Source of the DNA: Clostridia bacterium
Lineage (GTDB): Bacteria > Bacillota > Clostridia > Lachnospirales > Lachnospiraceae
Direction of reading: 5' to 3'
Length of the DNA: 64,000 nucleotides
Assembly (NCBI GenBank): GCA_910574835.1
Contig: CAJTDE010000005.1
Location: 124,001 to 188,000, forward strand
Under the pieces are notes generated by a model, which had not been told where the DNA came from, did no database searches, and worked only from the letters and a program-made list of their open reading frames with translations. The translations under genes were made by a program, and so were the position numbers. Shown piece after piece: positions 1-7,095 of this stretch (the first letter of the stretch is position 1; every line of letters begins with the position of its first letter).

Positions 1-1560
1 GTGTATGATGCTTATGGAATGTCGGAGGCCTACAATAGTACGGATGGCAACAACCCCACGTCCGGCGCAGGAAATCCATACGGTTACAATGGGGAGTACA
101 CCGATCCGGATACCGGCTTCCAATATCTAAGGAGCCGCTACTACAACAGCCAGACGGGAAGCTTTCTGACGGAGGACACTTATTCGGGAAGCATCTTGGA
201 ACCCTTAAGCCAGAACCGCTACATCTATACGGGAAACAACCCGGTGAACCTTGCGGATCCCGGCGGCCATGCCTGGATTAGCGGGACTGCGGCAAAGGTA
301 GCGGCAGCAGCAAAGAAAACGACATCCAAGCCAGGGGCGGTGAAATCCGGTGCGGCAACGGCGGTAAAGAATGCGACAAAGAAAGCAGTAACATCCACAA
401 AGAATACCGTATCAACAAGCAGTCAGAAGAGCAAGGGAAGTTCGAAACAGAATTTAAGCAAGGGTGTTAAAACGGCATCTACAAAGCAGCAGAAGATCGT
501 TACAACTTCAAGTAAAAGTTCCGGTTCCTCTTCTGCAAAAAAGAGCTGGGAAAGTGCGGTAGCCGGCAGTATCACGGGAATAGCGGCAAGCGTAGTCAGA
601 AGGCTTACACCAGGGCATAGTTATATCAACAACAAGCTGTTCACGGCCAGCAGTGCAAAGGAGAGGAAGCTGTGTTCCAATGCAGGAAGGGCGACAGCCG
701 GTGTTAAGCCTACTACGGCAACGGTAGCGCCAGTAATACCCGGAGTTTTTGAAGGACTGGGTGCTCTGTTGTCAGCCTTGGAAGGAGCCTTGGCCGGAGC
801 GGTAGGGGGTGTAGTTGGCAGCGTAATACTACCAGTGGCTTTAGTGGCAGCAGTAGCCGCTTTAGGTATAGGAGCGTATAAATATCTGTCAGAAGAAAAG
901 GTGGCATTGACACCTACTATTGCTGAGCAGATACTTGAGATGGCAAGGAAGAAGAAAGAAGAACAGGAGACCATTAAAGTCGGGCCTGAGGATTATGATG
1001 TTTTAGATAAAGATGGAAATGTGATTTACAAAGGAGGAGGTGGGAGTCAAAATAATAATGATGATGGAGAGGAAAAGCCAGCCCCGGTAGAGCCTAAGCC
1101 GGAAAGCAGTGGTTCGAGTTCGGAAAATGTTCCGGAGGTGAGTGGAGAAAGTGGCAAGTATTCTGAGGAAGAAATAAAAAATATCTTAGATAATCTAAGG
1201 GGCGATGGATTTAAAAATAATCCTTTAAGGCAAGCATATGAGAATGAGGTTGCTGGATTGAAAGAATATGGGGAGGAGTTGTTGGAAAGTGGAATGTCAG
1301 AAGAACAAGTGGCTAGGACATTGAATAAAGCGAGAAGAGATCTGGGAATTAAATATAAAAATGCAACACCACAACCACTCAGAGACTACATTTATGAAAT
1401 TAATATGAAAAGATATGGAGACATATTAGGTCCTACATATGACTGGTTAGTAAATACAAAAGGGGCTACAAATATAGAGATAATTGATTCATCTTCTCGA
1501 CCGAATTTGGATATTGATAAGTTATTATCGGGATTTGAAGAATGGCTAAGGGGGCAGTAA
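1..1560 (+). CDS. Rhs-family toxin, C-terminal part (5' end outside window)
   Basis: This is the 3' portion of an Rhs polymorphic toxin gene that enters from the left; base 1 is not its start. Around residues 25-90 it carries the Rhs-associated core (YNGEYTDPDTGF, LRSRYYNSQTGSF, NRYIYTGNNPVNL), which in this family closes the shell and precedes the cleaved toxin tip. A Lys/Ser/Thr-rich linker (about 100-185), a long Gly/Ala/Val hydrophobic stretch (about 247-292) and a Gly/Asn/Ser spacer follow. The last 140 residues are the variable tip and their DNA becomes AT-rich. The tip has a basic helix (NKARRDLGIKYK) and a Trp-rich end; I do not recognise its toxin family. The next gene starts two bases after the stop, as expected for an immunity gene. 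The linker is nearly identical to that at 10731-11330. Confidence 0.9.
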   Translation: MYDAYGMSEAYNSTDGNNPTSGAGNPYGYNGEYTDPDTGFQYLRSRYYNSQTGSFLTEDTYSGSILEPLSQNRYIYTGNNPVNLADPGGHAWISGTAAKVAAAAKKTTSKPGAVKSGAATAVKNATKKAVTSTKNTVSTSSQKSKGSSKQNLSKGVKTASTKQQKIVTTSSKSSGSSSAKKSWESAVAGSITGIAASVVRRLTPGHSYINNKLFTASSAKERKLCSNAGRATAGVKPTTATVAPVIPGVFEGLGALLSALEGALAGAVGGVVGSVILPVALVAAVAALGIGAYKYLSEEKVALTPTIAEQILEMARKKKEEQETIKVGPEDYDVLDKDGNVIYKGGGGSQNNNDDGEEKPAPVEPKPESSGSSSENVPEVSGESGKYSEEEIKNILDNLRGDGFKNNPLRQAYENEVAGLKEYGEELLESGMSEEQVARTLNKARRDLGIKYKNATPQPLRDYIYEINMKRYGDILGPTYDWLVNTKGATNIEIIDSSSRPNLDIDKLLSGFEEWLRGQ

Positions 1561-1562
1561 AT

Positions 1563-1991
1563 ATGAGTGATACAGAAAATATAATTGAGCTATCAAATAT
1601 AGAAATATATGAATATTGTACACTGAATATAAAGACAGGAGAAAAAGAATATTACAAGACTAAAAAGAAAATATCATATTTTACAGGTTTTTATTATAAA
1701 CATGATGATATTTTTTTTGCATTATATCCTACAGTAAATGGACCTATAATGTATTATGAAGGAAAAGAATATCCATTAAAGAAAGATTTACATATTAGTT
1801 TATTAAAAATGGAAAGGTTAAGGGTATTTTCTATTAAAGAATATAATATTTGTATCAAATATAGTACATCACCATATATCGGATATGATGTATGGTCCGA
1901 GGAGATTGATATCGATCTGTTTTATCAAATTAAACAATTATATAAAAATGATGACTATTACAAAAAATTTACAAAAGATCCATGTCAGTAA
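1563..1991 (+). CDS. Probable immunity protein to the preceding Rhs tip
   Basis: A 142-residue acidic, Tyr/Ile/Lys-rich cytoplasmic protein with no signal peptide. The ATG at 1563 is preferred over one at 1542 (which would overlap the toxin by 19 bases) because it follows the toxin stop directly and has a GGGGG-type ribosome site. Position immediately behind a toxin tip, small size and low GC are the usual marks of an Rhs immunity gene; the assignment rests on context, as I recognise no family. Its last bases overlap the next toxin-tip ORF (1982), which shows that the next cassette was joined here by recombination. Confidence 0.7.
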   Translation: MSDTENIIELSNIEIYEYCTLNIKTGEKEYYKTKKKISYFTGFYYKHDDIFFALYPTVNGPIMYYEGKEYPLKKDLHISLLKMERLRVFSIKEYNICIKYSTSPYIGYDVWSEEIDIDLFYQIKQLYKNDDYYKKFTKDPCQ

Positions 1992-2821
1992 ACCCTATAG
2001 GAAAGATATTCCTAAAACAAGAGAATGGTGTTTTTCCTGGAATAGGGAGTACGGTGATGGAGATTGCGCAGAGGGTGATTAAGGAGCAGGAAGAGCAGAG
2101 AAAAAGAGAGGAATCTTTAAAGAAAACAGAGAATGATAGCAGTGTGAATTTCAGCACTTCGCCTGGAAATGGAGAAAGCCCCGTTGATCTGATTAATGTC
2201 ATGAATAAATGGGCGTTAATTGAGGATATAAGGGGGGCCGAAGGTGTAGGGAATGTAATGGAGATATATAGTAACTATATGAAAGCAGCTGCAAATTTAG
2301 AGGATTCCAGCAAGGTTAGCAGAGGAACTTTGGCTATAATCAAAGAGATAGAGATAGGAGATGAGGGCAATTTGGTTGATGGAATATATATTAAAAATCA
2401 TCAGGCAGAGGATACCGGAATTACTGTGGGGTTTGGTGAAAATATAAAATTAAACATGCAGACAGATTATAAAGATAGATATAATATCTCAGATTTTACT
2501 GAAAATGGGAAAGTAGATATTATTACAGCAACATATCTTTTAGTAGAGCATGTAGATAATGATTATGGGGTAATTTCTGAAAACCTCCCTAACTTAAATC
2601 AAAACCAATTAGAGGCTTTGGTTTATATGAGGTATTTAACAGGAAATGTTGTTCCAGAGGCGAAAGAAATAAAAGCTAATAAATATCAAATTGGGAGAAG
2701 CGAATTACGGAATGTATTTATACAGCATTTATCAAAAAATAATAATTACAATGTTAATAAAGATGGATGGGAAGAACGGGTAGAAAAAGCACTGGATTTA
2801 TATTACACACCCATAAGTTAA
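1982..2821 (+). CDS. Orphan Rhs toxin tip, lysozyme (GH24)-like
   Basis: A 279-residue displaced Rhs C-terminal cassette. Residues 1-37 (MSVNPIGKIFLKQENG and onwards) match the pre-toxin linker inside the Rhs gene at 7096, so this tip once sat on a full Rhs protein. The rest resembles phage-type lysozyme (glycoside hydrolase 24): an IKEIEIGDEG segment, then GITVGFGENI (compare YTIGIGHLL of T4 lysozyme) and later LNQNQLEALVYMRYLTGN, like the family's LTxNQxDALVSFxFNxG. This suggests a peptidoglycan-cleaving toxin acting outside the membrane. There is no Rhs shell, so it is either a silent donor cassette or made as a free protein. The TAA stop is completed by the first base of the inserted IS982 element. 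The lipoprotein at 3460 is the likely immunity partner. Confidence 0.7.
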   Translation: MSVNPIGKIFLKQENGVFPGIGSTVMEIAQRVIKEQEEQRKREESLKKTENDSSVNFSTSPGNGESPVDLINVMNKWALIEDIRGAEGVGNVMEIYSNYMKAAANLEDSSKVSRGTLAIIKEIEIGDEGNLVDGIYIKNHQAEDTGITVGFGENIKLNMQTDYKDRYNISDFTENGKVDIITATYLLVEHVDNDYGVISENLPNLNQNQLEALVYMRYLTGNVVPEAKEIKANKYQIGRSELRNVFIQHLSKNNNYNVNKDGWEERVEKALDLYYTPIS

Positions 2822-3440
2822 CTCGTTGTGCTACTTGATAATTCAAACTGCATAATAAAGAAATGGACTAAAAAAGCCCAAAAAGTCCCTTCCAGATTCT
2901 GAAAGCTATAAATTTCAGAAAATTAACTGCTTGATTTTTACGATGTCACAGGGGGCCTGAAATATGCTGTTGAATGCCATGCACAGGTTATGCCCCAATA
3001 TCTTGTTCTGTAACCGGATGCATAAGCCCTTGAAGTTTTTCGCGAGCACCCTTTCTGCATTCAGTTGTTCGCTAAGCTGTGAAAATACGGTTTCTACCTT
3101 TCTCCGAAAATGGAAGATCAGCTACCGTATCTGTGTGGGCCAGTTATTTTTATAATTGGAAGGCTTCAATGACATCAGGCATATCCCTTTCCTGCGCATG
3201 TCATTAAAAAGGGGTTCTCCGGTATAACCTTTGTTATCAAGGATTACCAGACCCAAGCGGTTATCCGCAAGATCCCGAAGCCCTTCCCGGTCATCCACCG
3301 ATGCAGGGGTGACCTCAAATGCCGTGATATATCCTTCCAGCGTGATCAGGGCATGGACCTTGAAGCATAGTCGTAGTTGTGTACAACTATAGAATAGCAT
3401 ATTTTGTTGAAGTTTTTCTATATCAACTAGCACAACAAGT
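2821..3440 (-). mobile_element. IS982-family insertion remnant with target duplication
   Basis: About 620 bp bounded by imperfect inverted ends: ACTCGTTGTGCTACTTGATA at 2821 and, inverted, TATCAACTAGCACAACAAGT ending at 3440 (18 of 20 matching). It is flanked on both sides by the perfect 7-bp direct repeat TAAGTTA (2814-2820 and 3441-3447). A complete IS982 element is near 1 kb, so this copy is internally deleted. The N-terminal transposase half that is missing here is present in a second fragment at 36640-36906. Confidence 0.88.
2915..3433 (-). pseudogene. IS982 transposase, C-terminal remnant, frameshifted
   Basis: The minus strand encodes FKVHALITLEGYI, TPASVDDREGL and LVILDNKGYTGEPLF, the DDE core region of IS982-type transposases, up to about 3122. 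A frame change follows, and then a continuation (VFSQLSEQLNAERVLAKN) to a stop at 2915. The N-terminal third is absent and has been replaced by translation of the terminal sequence. It cannot encode an active transposase. Confidence 0.85.
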
Positions 3441-3459
3441 TAAGTTAGGAGAAAACAAT

Positions 3460-4005
3460 ATGAAAAAAATATGTACATGCATGATAATAGCAATCGCATT
3501 GATGAGTATGGACGCTTGCACAGCACAGGAGCAGATGGGAAAACTAATTTTTGGAAAAGAAAATTTAATGTTGGAAAAAGCTACGGAAGTTGCAAAAAAT
3601 TCACAAGCACTATCTAAGGAAAATGATGGGGAAGAATATGAGCAAATTTTTATTTCCGATACACAGTTTGTAGAAATTCATTATGGAAATATGGAATTAC
3701 CAGTAAGTGTTGTAGATGAGCAAGTAGATGATCCTTTTTATTATGATTATTATAAAAAAGATATAGAAAAAATGATCTTGAATGAAGAAATGGCAAAGGA
3801 TGTTGCTTTTGTTCTTTTGAAACCTTATTTTAGTAAGTTTTCAGGAAATATCTTCTTTTGCGTACAGTATATACCAGACTATGGATATTATTTTGTGGAT
3901 ATAGGCAGATATGAATCTGTAGTTGGTTATCGTGTGGAGCTTGTATTAGATGAAAAAGACGGAAGAGTAGTATACTTGTGGGATATAGATCCTAGTTTGG
4001 GATAA
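3460..4005 (+). CDS. Lipoprotein, probable immunity to the lysozyme-like tip
   Basis: A 181-residue protein starting at 3460 (AGGAG 9 bases upstream) with a type II signal: MKKICTCMIIAIALMSMDAC, giving Cys20 as the lipidated residue. The mature part is acidic with many Tyr and Phe residues and no family I recognise. Excising the IS982 element places its ribosome site directly on the stop codon of the lysozyme-like toxin at 1982, so the two were once one bicistronic cassette. An extracytoplasmic anchored protein is the right location to neutralise a cell-wall hydrolase. Immunity is inferred from these two facts. Confidence 0.7.
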   Translation: MKKICTCMIIAIALMSMDACTAQEQMGKLIFGKENLMLEKATEVAKNSQALSKENDGEEYEQIFISDTQFVEIHYGNMELPVSVVDEQVDDPFYYDYYKKDIEKMILNEEMAKDVAFVLLKPYFSKFSGNIFFCVQYIPDYGYYFVDIGRYESVVGYRVELVLDEKDGRVVYLWDIDPSLG

Positions 4006-4018
4006 ATTTACGTATGCT

Positions 4019-4352
4019 TCCATAGGAAGAGTAAACGCCAGAACTGAAGGAAACGGCTATACCACCAACTATGCCTACGACCTTTCCAGCTTTATCTTTT
4101 CAATCATATCTGCATAATGGTGATCCACTTGGTGTGCCAACGGTTAATCATCCGGCAGGAAAGTTATTTTATGATTTTGAAACTGCAGCTTTGGATGCCT
4201 TTCACGATAAACAAATTCTTATTAACCAGTATACAAGCGAAAAATATATTGAGGTTCCTAATGGAACTAATGGAACAAAAAGTACATGTGAACCAAATAC
4301 TGTCGATGAACAGATAGGTGTTTATCTTTTGTTGGATTCTTTATTAAATTAA
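4019..4352 (+). pseudogene. Rhs YD-repeat scrap joined to a toxin-tip remnant
   Basis: Bases 4019-4095 encode, with frame changes, YD-repeat-like sequence (GRVNARTEGNGYTT, NYAYDLSS). From about 4100 a different AT-rich segment begins, open as SYLHNGDPLGVPTVNHPAG through to DEQIGVYLLLDSLLN with a stop at 4352. The second part looks like the C-terminal end of a toxin tip whose body is lost; I do not recognise its fold. It directly precedes the lipoprotein gene at 4401, a probable former immunity partner. Confidence 0.6.
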
Positions 4353-4940
4353 TGCTTTTAAAAATTTTAAAATAGTTACAAAGAAGAGAATAGGATAGGT
4401 ATGAAAATAAAAAAAATAGAAACTTTTATGATTGCTGGAATATTTTTATTTGCCTGCAGTCGTAGATTATTTTTTTACGAACAAACTAGTAAACAAAATG
4501 AGCTAAATATTGCCGTATCAAGTATTTTTGGAACTATTCTGTCTTGTGATAAAGAAGTAAAACATCAGAATCCTTATTTTTACGATGCAAATTTATTTAG
4601 CCTAAGTGCGGAAGCATCGTACTATAGTACTATATCGTTTGATGCTAAGGAAAAAGTAAATATAGAAGGAAAGCTGATAAAAAATTATGAAAATGGTGAT
4701 TTGTTCAAACTTAAAATAGGTTTTTTTGAGGATCAGGGATTAATTTATGATAATACATACAAGACCCCTATATATTTAACTGGCGATAGAGTGGTATTTT
4801 ATTTTTATGTAACAAATGAAAAAATATACTTAGTCAATCCATATATTTATAATGAACGAGAAAAACAGGTTTATGTTGGATTGAATAATGAAATGATGTT
4901 GGGGTCAAAAGAGTTTTTAGAAACTCTCTGACTTCCTATA

Positions 4941-6716
4941 TAGTACCTTGAAAATTTTACACAATCCTTATGAGGATAAGATTTTGCATATTTATCTGTG
5001 ATATTGGATAGTTGGCTTCTGCTTTATCATACCAATATCAGGTTTTCGGCATAGTGCCCCAGGCCCTTCCGATATGTGAAGAGCTTTTTAAAGTTCAATG
5101 CCCCGATTTTGCAGCCAAAGAAAAATCTTCCGCTTATCAGTCCTCTGACTGGCATCCTGTCAGTATGGTAGATTCTTCTCAAAATGGAGGGTACTGTTTC
5201 TACTCCATTTCGGATTTTAAAAAGATTGTGGAATTCTTCCGTTCCCATGTACCGTTGTTGCTTTGCCCGTTCATGGGCTTTTACCGATACCGTTACTGAA
5301 CTGACTCGTTTATGAATCTTCGCTTTGCATCGGTCTTTGTTCGGGCATCCTGCACACTGCTCTCTTTTAAACGATATATGGAACTGCTGGGATTTACTTC
5401 CTGTATATCCACAGGATTTTGGTTCATATCCTGCCGGACATCTCAGAACCTTTGTTCCTGTTTCGTTAAAGACGAAATCTGCAAGGATATCATCGACAGG
5501 CTTTCCGGATAAATCGGTATTAACCAGACGGATGTTCTTTTCTTTGGCAAGATCATGGTTTACTTTTCCTGAATAAGCACCGTCTGTAACAAGGATCGTT
5601 TCTTCTTCCTGTACTTCCTTGCGTCCCAGGCTGTCTTTCAAAAACTGGCTGTCGCTGTAGTTGTTCTGCTCGTACTGATAATCCGTGATGACAGAGCCGT
5701 TTTTACCGACTGTCTCTTCCAGATTGGCAGCATACCCCCGATGTTCTTTCCCGGCTTTTTCCCTGAAAGTTGCATCTGGGTCAGAAGGATTCTGAAGGAT
5801 TCCGGAATGAAGCCCACCGTCTTCTTTTGTGCGGAGACGGCGAACCGCTTCTTTTACAACGGTTTGTTCCGAAAGGCAGCGGACCAGAAGCTGATATTCC
5901 GTAACGTCATCATAGTCGGAACCGCATATAGACAGTAGTTTATCTGCGTCTTCGAGGATGTTCTTTAATCGGTTATCCGTTTCAGAATCATTATTGTAGT
6001 AAAAGGTTCTGTTGTAATCATTCGGGTCACAATAATGTCCAAAGTCTTCCGGCAGGACATCCGGATTATTTTTATGGAAATAAACAGCTAGCTTTGCCAC
6101 GCAGGTATAAAGCAGCTCTGTACGGCTGAGTTTTCTGATATTTGCAGCAATCATCATAGAATCCATCCGCTTGATTCGGGGATTAAGATCTATCATTTTT
6201 GCGATTTTCTCACTCAAGCTTGTAATGCAGTTATGGAGTAAATCTATTCCGTAAGCAGACTCATAATCATAGCAGCGTTTGCGGAAGCGTGAAAGTGTTT
6301 TGTCACTCAGAGGCTGTTCTTCACAGCTTGTAGTATGAAGAGCATACTGATACCGGGGATCCAGCATTAAATTTTCAACGATTTCATCATCCGAAATGCC
6401 GAAAACTTCTTTAATGATCAATGCACCAATACAGACATTTACTGGTGTATTTGGTCTTGAGGCATTAGAAGAATATAGAACTTCAAATGGTTCTTCATTT
6501 ATGAAGGGGAAAATATCCTCTGCAAATGATTTTGCCCATGAGTGTTCTAATGCCTTTTGCTCCCGGAACGTCAGCCCGGAAAAACTGTCTGTAAGAGATA
6601 ACTGCTGATAAGAATTTGTTCTAAATGACATATGTATTTACCACCTTCACTTGATAGATACAGTATATCATAGCGGGAGGAAAATAGTGTGTTTGTGTAA
6701 AATTTTCAAGGTACTA
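4941..6716 (-). mobile_element. IS1182-like insertion sequence, apparently complete
   Basis: 1776 bp with perfect 24-bp terminal inverted repeats that start TAGTACCTTGAAAATTTTAC at 4941 and end at 6716. One intact transposase gene fills the interior on the minus strand. The flanks repeat only TA, so the target duplication is short or unclear. The insertion point is inside the centre of a small palindromic element. Confidence 0.85.
5027..6631 (-). CDS. IS1182-family transposase
   Basis: A 534-residue DDE transposase. The N-terminus (MSFRTNSYQQLSLTDSF, then GALIIKEVFGISDDEIVENL and PLSDKTLSRFRKRC) is typical of IS1182 proteins. A later DGAYSG motif and a Cys-rich segment (CAGCPNKDRCKAK) match the C-terminal half of the family. 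Length is full for the family and the frame is intact, so the element may still move. It lies between perfect terminal repeats and opposes the surrounding Rhs genes. Confidence 0.92.
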   Translation of the reverse strand: MSFRTNSYQQLSLTDSFSGLTFREQKALEHSWAKSFAEDIFPFINEEPFEVLYSSNASRPNTPVNVCIGALIIKEVFGISDDEIVENLMLDPRYQYALHTTSCEEQPLSDKTLSRFRKRCYDYESAYGIDLLHNCITSLSEKIAKMIDLNPRIKRMDSMMIAANIRKLSRTELLYTCVAKLAVYFHKNNPDVLPEDFGHYCDPNDYNRTFYYNNDSETDNRLKNILEDADKLLSICGSDYDDVTEYQLLVRCLSEQTVVKEAVRRLRTKEDGGLHSGILQNPSDPDATFREKAGKEHRGYAANLEETVGKNGSVITDYQYEQNNYSDSQFLKDSLGRKEVQEEETILVTDGAYSGKVNHDLAKEKNIRLVNTDLSGKPVDDILADFVFNETGTKVLRCPAGYEPKSCGYTGSKSQQFHISFKREQCAGCPNKDRCKAKIHKRVSSVTVSVKAHERAKQQRYMGTEEFHNLFKIRNGVETVPSILRRIYHTDRMPVRGLISGRFFFGCKIGALNFKKLFTYRKGLGHYAENLILV

Positions 6717-7095
6717 TAGGGACTTTTGACCCCAACATCATGAAATGTTATTAACATACCTTTTATCTACAGATCAGAAAATAATTGCTAATAGTGAAAT
6801 TGTATGCCAGGATGAAAAATTAGATATTGTTGATGAATATGGAAGAGCTATTAATATTGCATTAAAAAATGGGAAAGTCGAATACAGCAGGCGTGAATAT
6901 AATCAAAGTAATGGGGAGTTATCTTTTCATGAAGAGTTTGTATGGGAGAAGGATAAGGGATTAGTTTCTCATGGAAGTGCGTATCGAGTTGAAGCTGATA
7001 TTTTATATTTAAGCGGGATTGAGCAAATATAGGAGTCCGTCTTTTGATGGCAATCCTCTGCGAAGAGGAAGGGAAGCGGGTGTTCTGAATGAGGC

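Larger units (their letters stand above)
4895..6739. mobile_element. 69-bp palindromic mini-element interrupted by IS1182-like element
   Basis: Perfect 17-bp inverted ends, GATGTTGGGGTCAAAAG at 4895-4911 and its complement at 6723-6739, are flanked by the 7-bp direct repeat ATGAAAT. Without the internal transposon (4941-6716) the element is about 69 bp with an inner palindrome (AGAGTTT/AAACTCT). That is the form of a MITE or a REP-like mobile palindrome. It inserted first into the immunity gene and was then hit by the transposon. Confidence 0.72.
4401..7032 (+). pseudogene. Lipoprotein immunity candidate split by nested insertions
   Basis: The gene starts at 4401 (MKIKKIETFMIAGIFLFAC, lipobox LFAC) and reads in frame to 4894, where a palindromic mini-element carrying an IS1182-like transposon has entered. 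Reading resumes at 6747. The flanks share the direct repeat ATGAAAT (4888-4894 and 6740-6746). Joining 4894 to 6747 keeps the frame and gives a continuous 259-residue protein ending at 7032 (LYLSGIEQI). In its present state the 5' part stops at 4931 after reading into the insertion. It follows a toxin-tip remnant, so an extracytoplasmic immunity role is likely. No family recognised. Confidence 0.75.
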
